NCBI GenBank assembly: GCA_964516765.1
Contig: CAZEWZ010000010.1
Coordinates: 1-56,648 of the forward strand
DNA: 56,648 bases
Source: CAZEWZ01 sp964516765
Lineage (GTDB): Bacteria > Bacteroidota > Bacteroidia > Flavobacteriales > UBA7430
Reading direction: 5' to 3'
The notes under the pieces are model-generated. The model had not been told where the DNA came from, did no database searches, and worked only from the letters and a program-made list of their open reading frames with translations. Made by a program: the position numbers and the translations under genes. This document shows positions 1-8,767 of the stretch, piece after piece. Position 1 is the stretch's first letter; the number at the start of each line of letters is the position of its first letter.

Positions 1-43
1 CTTACAATTAGGTTGTAGGGGTTACAACTTTGAACACATAACC

Positions 44-1885
44 TTACTCTACTGTGACAGATTTAGCTAAATTTCTGGGCTGATCTACGTGGCATCCTCG
101 CATTACTGCAATATGATAAGAAATTAATTGAAGTGGAATTATTGTAATTAAGGGGCTTAGTAGTTCATCAACTTCAGGGACTTCAATTACGTGATCTGCT
201 ATGTTACGGATAACAGTATCTCCTTCGTTAATTATAGCTATAATTTTACCTTGCCGAGCTTTTATTTCTTGAATGTTACTCACGACCTTGTCATAATGTT
301 CAGTTTTTGTAGCCAAAACTACTGTTGGCATTTTTGCATCAATCAGGGCAATTGGTCCATGTTTCATTTCAGCTGCAGGGTATCCTTCTGCATGGATATA
401 GGAGATTTCTTTCAACTTCAAAGCACCCTCTAGAGCCACTGGAAAATTAATTCCTCTTCCAAGAAAGAGGCAATTGGGTACATCTTTATAAATATTAGCA
501 ATTAATTTCGCCTGTGAGTCTAACTCTAGTGTTTTTTTTACTTTGGTTGGAATATCTTCTAATTCTCTTATTAACCTTCTAAAATACTGATCTTTAACTG
601 TTCCCTTCTTACGACCTAAAAGAAGAGCAATTAAAGTGAAAACCGTTACCTGAGCTGTAAATGCTTTAGTGGAAGCGACGCCTATTTCTGGACCTGCATG
701 AGTATAAGTTCCCTCGTGTGACTCTCTTGGAATACTTGACCCCACCACATTGCAGATACCGTAAATAGTAGCCCCTTTTTTCTTTGCTAATTGAATGGCG
801 GATAGAGTATCGGCTGTTTCGCCTGACTGTGATACAGCAATCACTATATCTCTTTCAGTAATAATTGGGTTTCTATAGCGAAATTCTGAGGCATACTCAA
901 CTTCTACAGGGATTCTCGCCAACTCTTCAATTAGATACTCTGCTACCATTCCGGCATGCCAAGAAGTTCCACAAGCAACTATAATTATACGGTCCGCGTT
1001 CAAAAATTTTTTCTCAAAAGCAGAGAATCCTCCCAGTTTAATGCTTCCCTGACGAGTTAGAAGCCTTCCTCGAAGCGTGTCAACAATTGACTTGGGTTGC
1101 TCGTTTATCTCCTTCAGCATAAAATGTTCGTAGCCCCCCTTTTCGATTGCCGACAACTCTAACTCCAGCTCTTGAATATATGGCGTCTTCAATACATTTT
1201 GAATACTTCTAATTTCTAAACCTGTCTTTAATGATACAATTCCAACTTCTTCATCCTCTAGGTAGACCACAGTCTTAGTGTGTTCAATAAATGGGGTTGC
1301 ATCTGATGCGATATAATATTCGCCCTCTCCAATGCCTACAACCAACGGGCTCCCTTTTTTTGCAACAATGATTTGATCGTAATTGCCTTCTTCGATTACT
1401 ACAATAGCGTATGCGCCAACTACCTGATTTAGTGCAATTCGGACCGCCTCGGGAAGGTTCACTCTCTCGTTAATTAACACATCTTCTATCAAATTGGCAA
1501 GCACTTCAGTATCTGTATCACTCTGAAAGGTGTACCCAGTTTTTTGAAGCCTCTCTTTGATGGATTCATAATTTTCTATGATTCCGTTATGAACGAGAGT
1601 AATTTTTTTTGATTTCGAGTAATGAGGGTGCGAGTTGATGTCATTTGGAGCCCCGTGAGTCGCCCATCGTGTATGACCAATTCCTATGTTAGCCTTTTCA
1701 AGATTTGGTGGGATTACCTCATCCATTTCCATTACTTTACCTTGTCTCTTGTATGTTATTATACCTGAGGGATGAAGCAGTGAAACACCCGCACTGTCAT
1801 AACCTCGATACTCTAATCTTTTTAATCCACTTAAGAGAATTGGATACGCTTCTTTAGAACCTATATAGGCAACAATCCCACACAT
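44..1885 (-). CDS. glmS: Glutamine--fructose-6-phosphate aminotransferase (isomerizing)
   Basis: This cytoplasmic enzyme makes glucosamine-6-phosphate from fructose-6-phosphate and glutamine, the entry step to UDP-GlcNAc for peptidoglycan and LPS. The protein has 613 residues, the normal family length. It starts MCGIVAYIG, so Cys2 is the N-terminal glutaminase nucleophile once Met is removed. The glutaminase domain covers about residues 1-215 and two SIS sugar-isomerase domains follow (about 290-420 and 460-600). The C-terminus ends LAKSVTVE, the canonical family ending. It lies 3 bases downstream of the DUF4270 lipoprotein gene, so the two are almost certainly co-transcribed. No sign of a glmS ribozyme is visible, as expected because the start is packed against the upstream gene. 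Confidence 0.98.
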   Translation of the reverse strand: MCGIVAYIGSKEAYPILLSGLKRLEYRGYDSAGVSLLHPSGIITYKRQGKVMEMDEVIPPNLEKANIGIGHTRWATHGAPNDINSHPHYSKSKKITLVHNGIIENYESIKERLQKTGYTFQSDTDTEVLANLIEDVLINERVNLPEAVRIALNQVVGAYAIVVIEEGNYDQIIVAKKGSPLVVGIGEGEYYIASDATPFIEHTKTVVYLEDEEVGIVSLKTGLEIRSIQNVLKTPYIQELELELSAIEKGGYEHFMLKEINEQPKSIVDTLRGRLLTRQGSIKLGGFSAFEKKFLNADRIIIVACGTSWHAGMVAEYLIEELARIPVEVEYASEFRYRNPIITERDIVIAVSQSGETADTLSAIQLAKKKGATIYGICNVVGSSIPRESHEGTYTHAGPEIGVASTKAFTAQVTVFTLIALLLGRKKGTVKDQYFRRLIRELEDIPTKVKKTLELDSQAKLIANIYKDVPNCLFLGRGINFPVALEGALKLKEISYIHAEGYPAAEMKHGPIALIDAKMPTVVLATKTEHYDKVVSNIQEIKARQGKIIAIINEGDTVIRNIADHVIEVPEVDELLSPLITIIPLQLISYHIAVMRGCHVDQPRNLAKSVTVE

Positions 1886-1888
1886 ACT

Positions 1889-3166
1889 TTAATATCTAGA
1901 TACATTTAACCTAATTTCCATACTAGTCCCCTCGAGTCCATTACCACCTATCATAACGCGCTCCGGTTGTGAAACAGAGGTAGGAACATATAATGCTAGC
2001 CGACTAGAATAGTTTTCTTCAGCAATTACTTTCTGAACGTAGCGAGCAATATTGAATGTATATGACTTATTGACTTGGTCGATAGATCCGTCAAAATAAG
2101 AAGACCCTTGAATGTTTTGATCTTCATTTAGAACCTCTAGTTTCCCGTCTGAATTTACAACTGCGAGACCTAGGGCTGCTGGCGGAGTATATATCTCATC
2201 GTTTTCTGTTGAAATATAGGGCAATATTAACTCTGCTTTATGTATGACAAAAAAAGAATCCTTAAGCGTCGATAGATAGGGCATATCGATGTAAGTTCTT
2301 AGGCCAACTGAACCTTGCACGAATCCCGTAGAAATATTTTCTGCACCAATAAGTAATTCTATATCTGAAGAGTGGGTGTGATGCCAGTACGTCATTTTGT
2401 CTGCGTTATTGTCTATCTCAAAATCATATGAAAGTGAGTCTGTTTCATCGGTGTGATAATAGAGTGAAAGCTTACTATTTTGGCTGACGCTTAACTCTAG
2501 AAGTAAACCCATAGTTGTCGATGGGTCACAAGAAACATAAAGCCCTTTGAAAAAAGATTGAAAAGCTTCATTATTTATAAAATTTTCCGGATCAGAATCA
2601 AGAAAATGCTGTCCTAGGTCTAAGGACATGGGAATTCTGATTTCGTCGTTTATCGACGGGCTGAACAGTAGTTCTTTCTCTCCAAGTTGTTCAATGTCGT
2701 ATTCAAATTGATTAGAAGAATAAATAGACGTGGTGCTGTCTTGTCCGTCTTGGTCGAGAGTAGTAGTTTCTATTGACTCTAACATTTCGTTAACACGAAA
2801 AAAAATAGGAGAAAGTGTGTCACCATAGTATCCCGAAACATCTAAAGACAAAACTAGAGAGTCTACTTGGGCAAAAGAGCCAAAGTTGACATTAGAACTC
2901 GGTAAGCTTAATTCTGAATAAACCCCCGCTTGTGTTTGGCCATAAATAGCTTCATTGATAGATCCAATAAAAAAAGTCGGTCGATTTAATGTCGACAAAG
3001 AATCTTCTTTTACCAGTGATAATTCTAAATTTTGATCAGCTAAAGAAATAGGTTTTAGTTCTTCTTGAATAATAAGCTGGGAGCCTAATTCATTCCAGTC
3101 TTTTTTACAAGCTGAAATAAATATTACCAATGCAATCAATAGGTATGCTTTTGAATGATCTTTCAT
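1889..3166 (-). CDS. DUF4270 family lipoprotein
   Basis: A 425-residue predicted lipoprotein of a family confined to Bacteroidota. The start MKDHSKAYLLIALVIFISAC gives a signal peptide ending in a lipobox with Cys20 as the likely lipidated residue. The following KKDWNELGSQLI and the alternating beta-rich body, ending in a short Arg-Tyr tail, fit DUF4270. Genes of this family are commonly found between a glycogen-synthase-like gene and glmS, as here. Function is not established; outer-membrane or periplasmic location is inferred from the lipobox. The 249 bases upstream are AT-rich and hold the terminator of the preceding gene. Confidence 0.85.
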   Translation of the reverse strand: MKDHSKAYLLIALVIFISACKKDWNELGSQLIIQEELKPISLADQNLELSLVKEDSLSTLNRPTFFIGSINEAIYGQTQAGVYSELSLPSSNVNFGSFAQVDSLVLSLDVSGYYGDTLSPIFFRVNEMLESIETTTLDQDGQDSTTSIYSSNQFEYDIEQLGEKELLFSPSINDEIRIPMSLDLGQHFLDSDPENFINNEAFQSFFKGLYVSCDPSTTMGLLLELSVSQNSKLSLYYHTDETDSLSYDFEIDNNADKMTYWHHTHSSDIELLIGAENISTGFVQGSVGLRTYIDMPYLSTLKDSFFVIHKAELILPYISTENDEIYTPPAALGLAVVNSDGKLEVLNEDQNIQGSSYFDGSIDQVNKSYTFNIARYVQKVIAEENYSSRLALYVPTSVSQPERVMIGGNGLEGTSMEIRLNVSRY

Positions 3167-3362
3167 ATAATCTGAGCATAAAGTCCAACGCGTATTAGAG
3201 ATGAAGGAATTAAATTAAACATTTTCATATGAAATTTATTTTGTACTAATTTAGAATCATTACAGACTAGCAAACTTATTAAAAAATTTACTTCTAAAAC
3301 AAGATTCAATTTGCTTTTTTTGAATTGTTTGTGTTTTTATGATCCCGAGTGTGAATAAAAAA

Positions 3363-3392
3363 AGGTTAAATTATTTTAAAAAAAAATAACCT
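3363..3392 (-). terminator. Rho-independent terminator after the glycogen-synthase-like gene
   Basis: Read on the minus strand, an AGGTTA/TAACCT stem with an A/T-rich loop that can pair further is followed by a run of seven T. It lies 24 bases past the stop of the glycogen-synthase-like gene. Confidence 0.6.
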
Positions 3393-3415
3393 GGCCTGAT
3401 TGAATTTCTGCTACT

Positions 3416-4225
3416 TTACTCTGCTTGGAATAAGCTTTCGTAAAAAGGCTTGTAATTCTCTTTATAGCCTCCCTCTGAGTACTCTAATGTGGGGAGTTTT
3501 GAGGATTTTATCATTTCTAAAATCTCTGAGTCAAGATCAGCACTTCCTTTAATAATTGCATCGGAATGAGAAATTGCCACTTCAGAAAGTTTTTTGGCGT
3601 TGGCATTATCAAATCCTGAGACTTCTTGTTCAGAGTATCCATCAAATATTAACTTTTCAGAAAGCTTTGCGCTTAATTTGCCCTCGAAGGAATGATCAAA
3701 AAAGGAAAAAACTACTTTTGTTTTCTCAAAAAGCGTATCATCGTGATAAAACTTTTTTAGATACATCGGTAAAAAACTAGCCATCCATCCGCTGCAATGG
3801 ATAACATCCGGAGACCAACCCAACTTTTTTACTGACTCAATCACACCGCGACAGAAAAACAAGGCTCTTTCGTCATTATCTGCATAAAACTTACCTTTTT
3901 TGTCTTCCGTGGTAAACTTTCTTTTAAAGTATTCTTCATTGTCTATAAAATAAACTTGCATCCTCGCTTGGGGAATAGACGCAACTTTTATAATTAGTGG
4001 TTGGTCTATGTCATTGACTATTAAATTCATCCCAGAAAGCCTAATGACTTCGTGAAGCTGATGTCTTCTTTCGTTTATACAACCAAACTTAGGCATGAAG
4101 AGCCTAACTTCGATTCCAGACTCATTCATTGCTTGTGGAAGTAATCTTGATATTTTGGATAAATTATTCTCTGGCAAGTACGGGGTTATTTCCTGCGACA
4201 CATATAATATTCTTTTCTTAGTCAT
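3416..4225 (-). CDS. Glycogen/starch synthase-like protein (GT5 N-terminal domain only)
   Basis: A 269-residue protein resembling the N-terminal Rossmann half of glycosyltransferase family 5 glycogen synthases: it opens MTKKRILYVSQEITPYLPE, like the ADP-glucose-binding start of GlgA, although the usual KxGG-type motif is here degenerate (ENNLSKISRLLP). Full-length GlgA is near 480 residues, so the C-terminal GT-B domain is absent. Short forms of this kind are typical of Flavobacteriia beside panC and DUF4270, so this is probably the family's normal form and not a truncation. Whether it is catalytic is doubtful because the second nucleotide-sugar half is missing. It is divergent from panC with 114 bases between the starts. 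Confidence 0.8.
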   Translation of the reverse strand: MTKKRILYVSQEITPYLPENNLSKISRLLPQAMNESGIEVRLFMPKFGCINERRHQLHEVIRLSGMNLIVNDIDQPLIIKVASIPQARMQVYFIDNEEYFKRKFTTEDKKGKFYADNDERALFFCRGVIESVKKLGWSPDVIHCSGWMASFLPMYLKKFYHDDTLFEKTKVVFSFFDHSFEGKLSAKLSEKLIFDGYSEQEVSGFDNANAKKLSEVAISHSDAIIKGSADLDSEILEMIKSSKLPTLEYSEGGYKENYKPFYESLFQAE

Positions 4226-4265
4226 AATTCAGTATTTATTAATCTAGCAATAATAAAAGTGCAGG

Positions 4266-4273
4266 CAAAAATA
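4266..4273 (-). promoter_or_regulatory. Candidate -7 element for the glycogen-synthase-like gene
   Basis: TATTTTTG on the minus strand matches the Bacteroidota -7 consensus TAnnTTTG, about 40 bases before the start codon. No convincing -33 TTG is seen at the right distance, so this is tentative. Confidence 0.35.
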
Positions 4274-4305
4274 CAAAAAATTATCGGATTTGTTAGGTTT
4301 TTCAG

Positions 4306-4313
4306 TAGCTTTG
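4306..4313 (+). promoter_or_regulatory. Candidate -7 element for the panC operon
   Basis: TAGCTTTG matches TAnnTTTG, 26 bases upstream of the panC ATG. The nearest TTG is too close (13-base spacer), so only the -7 half is supported. A looser element (AATATTTG) directly precedes the ATG. Confidence 0.35.
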
Positions 4314-4339
4314 GACGCTGCATAGTAAATATTTGACCC

Positions 4340-5188
4340 ATGAATGTCTTTCGAACCTCTTCAAAATTAGAAATGTTTTTAGCTGGCTTACCTGTAAACG
4401 CCTCCATTGGCTTTGTTCCGACCATGGGAGCCCTGCACGGCGGGCATAAAACCCTTCTTTACAGGTCTTTGAAGGAAAATGACATATGTGTCTGCTCCAT
4501 TTTTATCAACCCTAAGCAATTTGAAAACAATGAAGACTTAAAAAATTATCCCAAAACTATAGATAAGGACATTAGTATTCTGGAGGATTGTGGCTGCCAA
4601 GTACTTTTTCTACCTAGCGTCGAAGAAGTCTATCCGGATAACCTTAAGTTTAGAATGTTTCAGTTTGGTAGACTAGATAAGGTTCTGGAGGGCGCTTATC
4701 GCCCTGGTCATTTTGATGGGGTCGCGAAAGTGGTGTCAAGGCTTTTTGACTTAATCCAACCCAGTCGAGCCTATTTTGGTGAAAAAGATGCACAACAATT
4801 GTGTATTGTTCAATCTTTGAAAAAACAAGCGTTTCCTAATATAAAAATTGTAATGTGCAGAACCATAAGAGAGTCTGACGGCTTAGCAATGAGTTCGAGA
4901 AATATTCGCTTATCTCACAAACACAGAATAGCCTCTGCGAGGATTTACGAGCGGCTTTTAAGCGTAAAAAATTATTCAAAAAGCAAGTCTGTTCTAGAAT
5001 TAAAAGAGTGGATGAATCAAGAGTATCTGAGCGATCTAGATCTTCGGTTAGACTATTTTGAAATTTCTAACCCAGAGAGTCTTGTGCCATCTGTTAAATG
5101 GAAAAACTCCAAAGCTCACTTAGCCTGTATTGCTGTTTATGCTGGAGAAATTCGCCTTATCGATAATATTCGAATTCAAGTCAATTAA
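4340..5188 (+). CDS. panC: Pantoate--beta-alanine ligase (pantothenate synthetase)
   Basis: Joins pantoate to beta-alanine with ATP to give pantothenate, the precursor of coenzyme A. The 282-residue length is normal. The nucleotidyltransferase signature GALHGGHKTLL carries the HxGH motif at about His33-His36, preceded by GFVPTMG. A FGEKDAQQL segment and the MSSRN (KMSKS-like) motif near residue 180 complete the active site. It heads a compact plus-strand operon with panD 48 bases downstream. PanD makes its beta-alanine substrate, so the last two steps of pantothenate synthesis are adjacent. Confidence 0.97.
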   Translation: MNVFRTSSKLEMFLAGLPVNASIGFVPTMGALHGGHKTLLYRSLKENDICVCSIFINPKQFENNEDLKNYPKTIDKDISILEDCGCQVLFLPSVEEVYPDNLKFRMFQFGRLDKVLEGAYRPGHFDGVAKVVSRLFDLIQPSRAYFGEKDAQQLCIVQSLKKQAFPNIKIVMCRTIRESDGLAMSSRNIRLSHKHRIASARIYERLLSVKNYSKSKSVLELKEWMNQEYLSDLDLRLDYFEISNPESLVPSVKWKNSKAHLACIAVYAGEIRLIDNIRIQVN

Positions 5189-5224
5189 TTTAAAAAGGAA
5201 ATCTCTTTATGCATCACATTTTAT

Positions 5225-5232
5225 TATATTTG
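5225..5232 (+). promoter_or_regulatory. Candidate -7 element directly before panD
   Basis: TATATTTG is a perfect TAnnTTTG and ends 4 bases before the panD ATG. If it works, transcription would start at or next to the start codon, giving a leaderless or almost leaderless panD mRNA in addition to read-through from panC. No good -33 TTG is present. Confidence 0.4.
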
Positions 5233-5236
5233 TGAC

Positions 5237-5587
5237 ATGCAAATACAGGTAGTAAAATCTAAAATTCATCGAATAAAAATCACCCAAGCCGATTTACATT
5301 ACATTGGTAGTATAACTATTGACGAAGCTTTGATGGAGGCGGCAAACATTTCTGAAGGGGAAAAAGTTCAGATTGTAAATATTAACAATGGGGAACGGCT
5401 TGAAACATATGCAATCAAAGGAATTCGAGATTCTGGAGAAGTTTGCATGAATGGTCCTGCCGCCCGAAAGGTTCAAGTGGGAGATGTTGTAATTATTATT
5501 TGCTATGGAATATTCTCTTTGGAGGAGGCTCAATCTTTTCGGCCAGCTATTGTCTTTCCTAATGAAAACACAAACGCATTAAATTAA
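5237..5587 (+). CDS. panD: Aspartate 1-decarboxylase
   Basis: Decarboxylates aspartate to beta-alanine for PanC. It is a pyruvoyl enzyme made as a proenzyme that cleaves itself; the expected Gly24-Ser25 cleavage site is present (YIGSIT), leaving Ser25 to become the pyruvoyl group. The glycyl-rich MNGPAAR segment and the late VIIICYG strand are typical. At 116 residues it is of normal length. It follows panC and is 1 base from the next gene, so it belongs to the panC-radA operon, possibly with an extra promoter just before its start. Confidence 0.97.
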   Translation: MQIQVVKSKIHRIKITQADLHYIGSITIDEALMEAANISEGEKVQIVNINNGERLETYAIKGIRDSGEVCMNGPAARKVQVGDVVIIICYGIFSLEEAQSFRPAIVFPNENTNALN

Positions 5588-5588
5588 A

Positions 5589-6602
5589 ATGAAAGAGAAA
5601 CTTATTTCGTCTCTTAAATACCTGTTTTTTTTAAGCATTGGCGTACTCATTATATATTATGTCTTCAAAGATCTCGATTTGAAAAAAATGGTCGAAGACT
5701 TAAAAAATGCAGATTATAAATACCTCTTTGCTTCTATGGTTTTTGGTTATCTAGCCTACTTTTTTAGAGGCTTACGTTGGTTAATGCTTCTTAAGACGAT
5801 GAACTATAAAACCACCGTAACTCTCGCAACACATTCCATTGCAGCTGGTTACTTTGCCAATGCTCTTTTTCCTCGTGCCGGTGAAATTGTTCGCTGCACT
5901 AGCCTTTACAAGGTGACGGGAATTCCTGTCAATAAGCTTTTTGGGACAATCTTATTGGAGCGAGCCATAGACTTAATAATGCTTGTATTGTGCATCTGCC
6001 TTTCTTTAATTTTGAAATTTAAAGCTCTTTCATCTTTTGCTATGAAAGCTATCGGCAACGAGTCCGATCAAAAATCAAACTATACAACGCTAATTGTTTT
6101 TCTGGCCCTATTCCTGTTTTTTATTCTTTTGTACATTTTCTGGGGGAAAATCAAGCAAAGCCCTACAATAATAAAAATCTTGTCTTTGTGGCAGGGTGTA
6201 AAGGAAGGTTTTCAAGCAGCATTTCACATGCAACAAAAAGGTCTTTTTGTCTTATATACGGTATTGATTTGGTTCATGTACCTACTAATGACCTACGTCT
6301 GTTTCTTTAGTTTTGTGGACACCGAAGGGCTTAGCCTTGTTGACGGGTTATATATAACTGTTGTCGGAGGCTTGGGTATGATTGTTCCTGTTCAAGGAGG
6401 TTTAGGTCCATACCACGCCGCTGTCACGATGGGCGTGGTCAGCATCGGCCTCTCGGAAATTACAGGGGTTACCCTAGCAGTTTTAATCCACACCACGCAA
6501 TCAATCATGATTTTATTGACAGGAATTATTGCCACAATTGTTTTATCTTTCGCAAAACGAACCCTAGACACTGATGAAACATCTAAACCTTCTTCAATCT
6601 AA
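5589..6602 (+). CDS. Lysylphosphatidylglycerol synthase transmembrane-region (flippase-like) protein
   Basis: A 337-residue inner-membrane protein with about eight hydrophobic helices, of the UPF0104/LPG_synthase_TM family. Landmarks are FRGLRWLMLL, the conserved loop FPRAGEIVRCTSLYK, and GGLGMIVPVQGGLGPYHAA near residue 270. It holds only the membrane (flippase-like) part and no aminoacyl-transferase domain, so lysyl-lipid synthesis should not be inferred. Transport of an unknown lipid is the general expectation. It starts 1 base after panD and overlaps the next gene by 29 bases, indicating translational coupling. Confidence 0.88.
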   Translation: MKEKLISSLKYLFFLSIGVLIIYYVFKDLDLKKMVEDLKNADYKYLFASMVFGYLAYFFRGLRWLMLLKTMNYKTTVTLATHSIAAGYFANALFPRAGEIVRCTSLYKVTGIPVNKLFGTILLERAIDLIMLVLCICLSLILKFKALSSFAMKAIGNESDQKSNYTTLIVFLALFLFFILLYIFWGKIKQSPTIIKILSLWQGVKEGFQAAFHMQQKGLFVLYTVLIWFMYLLMTYVCFFSFVDTEGLSLVDGLYITVVGGLGMIVPVQGGLGPYHAAVTMGVVSIGLSEITGVTLAVLIHTTQSIMILLTGIIATIVLSFAKRTLDTDETSKPSSI

Positions 6603-7071
6603 GATTTTGACCCCTAGTGCTCTAGATACGCAAGTTAAAAATTGGCGTTTGTCAGGAGAAAAAATAGTCTTCACCAATGGCTGTTTTGACTTAATTCACC
6701 TAGGTCATATTGATTATTTAGCTCGCGCTAAAGATTTAGGAGGTAAGCTAATTGTGGGCCTCAATTCAGATGTCTCAATTTCTAATCTAAAAGGATCTAA
6801 CAGGCCGATTAAAGATCAAAGGTCTAGATCTGTGCTTTTAGCCTCGATGCAATTTGTAGATGCAATTGTCTTGTTTGGTGATAGAACGCCCATTGAACTA
6901 ATCAGCTCAATTAGTCCCGATATTTTAGTGAAGGGGGGCGATTATATCGTAACAGAGATTGTTGGCTATGATTGGGTTACTAGTTATGGCGGCGAGGTCG
7001 TTACTCTTGAATTTGTCGCTGGGTACTCCAGCACAAAAATGATTGAAAAAATAATTAAAACAGATGGCTAA
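6574..7071 (+). CDS. rfaE2: D-glycero-beta-D-manno-heptose 1-phosphate adenylyltransferase
   Basis: Transfers AMP to heptose-1-phosphate to give ADP-heptose for the LPS inner core. The 165-residue protein is the stand-alone C-terminal half of the two-domain HldE enzyme. The cytidylyltransferase-fold signature FTNGCFDLIHLGHIDYL with HxGH is followed by VGLNSD, and VKGGDY lies near residue 125. The chosen start lies inside the preceding gene (29-base overlap), but the N-terminal segment QSKILTPSAL matches what this family shows before the signature, supporting it. It overlaps radA by 8 bases. No kinase half is in this window. Confidence 0.93.
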   Translation: MKHLNLLQSKILTPSALDTQVKNWRLSGEKIVFTNGCFDLIHLGHIDYLARAKDLGGKLIVGLNSDVSISNLKGSNRPIKDQRSRSVLLASMQFVDAIVLFGDRTPIELISSISPDILVKGGDYIVTEIVGYDWVTSYGGEVVTLEFVAGYSSTKMIEKIIKTDG

Positions 7072-8428
7072 AAAAACGGTGAAAACCTCCTTCTTTTGCC
7101 AAAGTTGTGGAACCTCTCATGCAAAATGGCAAGGGCAGTGCCTTACATGTAAAGAGTGGAATACCGTGGTGGAAGAAGTTGTTCAAAAAGATACTCTAGA
7201 TCTTTGGGCAAAAAAAAAACCTAGGAACAAAGTTCGCGCCTTAAAAGTCTCGGACATCTCATTGGACCAGGAGTATAGAATTGAAACCCACAACAAAGAA
7301 CTAGACCGAGTTTTGGGAGGGGGTATTGTTCCTGGTGCAGTAGTTCTTTTGGGTGGAGAGCCAGGTATCGGAAAATCAACCTTGATGCTTCAACTAGCCT
7401 TAGGCCTGAAAAATTGTAAGACTCTTTATGTTTCTGGAGAAGAAAGCGACAAGCAAATAAAAATGCGAGCCGAAAGGTTGGGGGAAAGCGCCTCGGAGTG
7501 TTATATCTTAACTGAAACCTCTACCCAAAATATCTTTAAATATGTGGAATCGCTGACACCCAACTTATTGGTCATTGATTCGATTCAAACTCTTCATACT
7601 CAAATAATTGACTCTTCCCCTGGCTCTGTTTCACAGATTAGAGAGTCGGCGGCAGAGCTACTACGATTTGCAAAAGAAACTAACACTCCCGTTATTCTAA
7701 TTGGGCACATCACAAAAGATGGAGGTATCGCTGGGCCAAAAATACTAGAGCATATGGTAGATGTCGTTCTTCAATTTGAAGGCGATAGAAACCATGTCTA
7801 TAGAATACTTCGGGCGCAAAAAAATCGGTTTGGCTCCACTTCTGAATTAGGTATTTACGAAATGGGGAATCAGGGGCTTCGCGAGGTTCCTAACCCCTCT
7901 GAAATTCTCCTTTCTCAAAAAGACGAAGTACTTAGTGGGACAGCAGTGGCAGCTACCATTGAGGGAATGAGACCTATGCTCATTGAGGTTCAGGCGCTAG
8001 TAAGCAGTGCAGTCTATGGAACGCCCCAGAGAAGTGCTACAGGTTTTGACCTTCGCAGGTTGAGTATGCTTTTGGCTGTGTTAGAAAAGCGTTGTGGCTT
8101 CAGGTTAGGGTCAAAAGACGTGTTTTTGAATATTACAGGGGGAATCAAAGTTGACGACCCCTCCATAGACCTTTGTGTGGTAGCCTCTATTCTTTCCTCT
8201 AACGAAGACCTGTCCATTTCCGACAAAATATGTTTTTCTGGGGAAGTGGGGTTATCAGGAGAAATTAGGCCTGCGACCAGAATGGAACAACGTATTTTAG
8301 AAGCAGAAAAACTTGGTTTTGAACAAATATTTATTTCTCGATACAACAAAATAAATAAGAAAAATTTTGGCATTAAAATCACCGAATTTGGAAAAGTAGA
8401 AGAGGTTTACCAAACCCTATTCAACTAG
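7064..8428 (+). CDS. radA: DNA repair protein RadA (Sms)
   Basis: A RecA-like, DnaB-like branch-migration ATPase that helps complete homologous recombination. The 454 residues hold, in order, a C4 zinc finger (Cys12, Cys15, Cys26, Cys29), a Walker A motif GEPGIGKST near residue 100, the RadA-specific KNRFGST motif, and a C-terminal Lon-protease-like domain that normally lacks the protease dyad. Length and motifs are standard. It is the last gene of the panC operon and starts inside rfaE2. It converges with the metal operon across a 340-base gap. Confidence 0.97.
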   Translation: MAKKTVKTSFFCQSCGTSHAKWQGQCLTCKEWNTVVEEVVQKDTLDLWAKKKPRNKVRALKVSDISLDQEYRIETHNKELDRVLGGGIVPGAVVLLGGEPGIGKSTLMLQLALGLKNCKTLYVSGEESDKQIKMRAERLGESASECYILTETSTQNIFKYVESLTPNLLVIDSIQTLHTQIIDSSPGSVSQIRESAAELLRFAKETNTPVILIGHITKDGGIAGPKILEHMVDVVLQFEGDRNHVYRILRAQKNRFGSTSELGIYEMGNQGLREVPNPSEILLSQKDEVLSGTAVAATIEGMRPMLIEVQALVSSAVYGTPQRSATGFDLRRLSMLLAVLEKRCGFRLGSKDVFLNITGGIKVDDPSIDLCVVASILSSNEDLSISDKICFSGEVGLSGEIRPATRMEQRILEAEKLGFEQIFISRYNKINKKNFGIKITEFGKVEEVYQTLFN

Positions 8429-8460
8429 AGGTTTTAGAGAATTTATTTAACATAAAGGAA

Positions 8461-8640
8461 GCGGGCTGGCAATAAACATAGGCTTGAGGGCGCCTCTTGT
8501 CTCCAAGACTAAAAAATAGTCCGCTAAGGTTTTTCATCCGTCTGAAACGGTACTAAATTTAAAGGATTCATGTTTGTGAGAGTTTAAAACAAACACTCAT
8601 TTCGTGTGTGTCGTATAGCCTAATCTGGAAAAATACTCAG
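8461..8640. other. Gene-free stretch with possible RNA structure or a decayed reading frame
   Basis: The radA-HMA gap (8429-8767) has no intact gene. GCGGGCT at 8461-8467 can pair with AGTCCGC at 8518-8524 (7 pairs, one G-U), enclosing CTTG/CAAG and a GGCGCC palindrome; CCGT/ACGG forms another small hairpin near 8540. On the minus strand the same bases translate into protein-like sequence (for example MKNLSGLFFSLGDKRRP and LADYFLVLETRGALKP in two different frames) but with stops and no complete frame. It could be a structured RNA or an eroded gene. I cannot match it to 6S RNA, SRP RNA, tmRNA or RNase P. Confidence 0.3.
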
Positions 8641-8649
8641 TATTTACAC

Positions 8650-8696
8650 AAAAAAAGCACGGGAAATATATCTCCTACATTCCTGCGATATCGTGC
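8650..8696 (-). terminator. Terminator of the metal-handling operon
   Basis: On the minus strand GCACG pairs with CGTGC, continued inside by ATATC/GATAT, and is followed directly by seven T. It lies about 70 bases past the HMA-protein stop. Confidence 0.6.
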
Positions 8697-8767
8697 CAAA
8701 AAAACGAGGACACAACGGAATTAAAAATAAAAGTATTTTTCTTTAGCCGGTCTTTTTTCGCCTATGG

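Noticed and set aside
4222..4425. 67-residue minus-strand frame overlapping panC and the glycogen-synthase-like start
   Set aside because: Covers the panC start and promoter region in antisense; no recognisable content.
8457..8640. SRP RNA, tmRNA, 6S RNA or RNase P RNA in the radA gap
   Set aside because: The conserved cores (for example GGAAGCAGC, the tmRNA tag, GAGGAAAGTCC) are absent.
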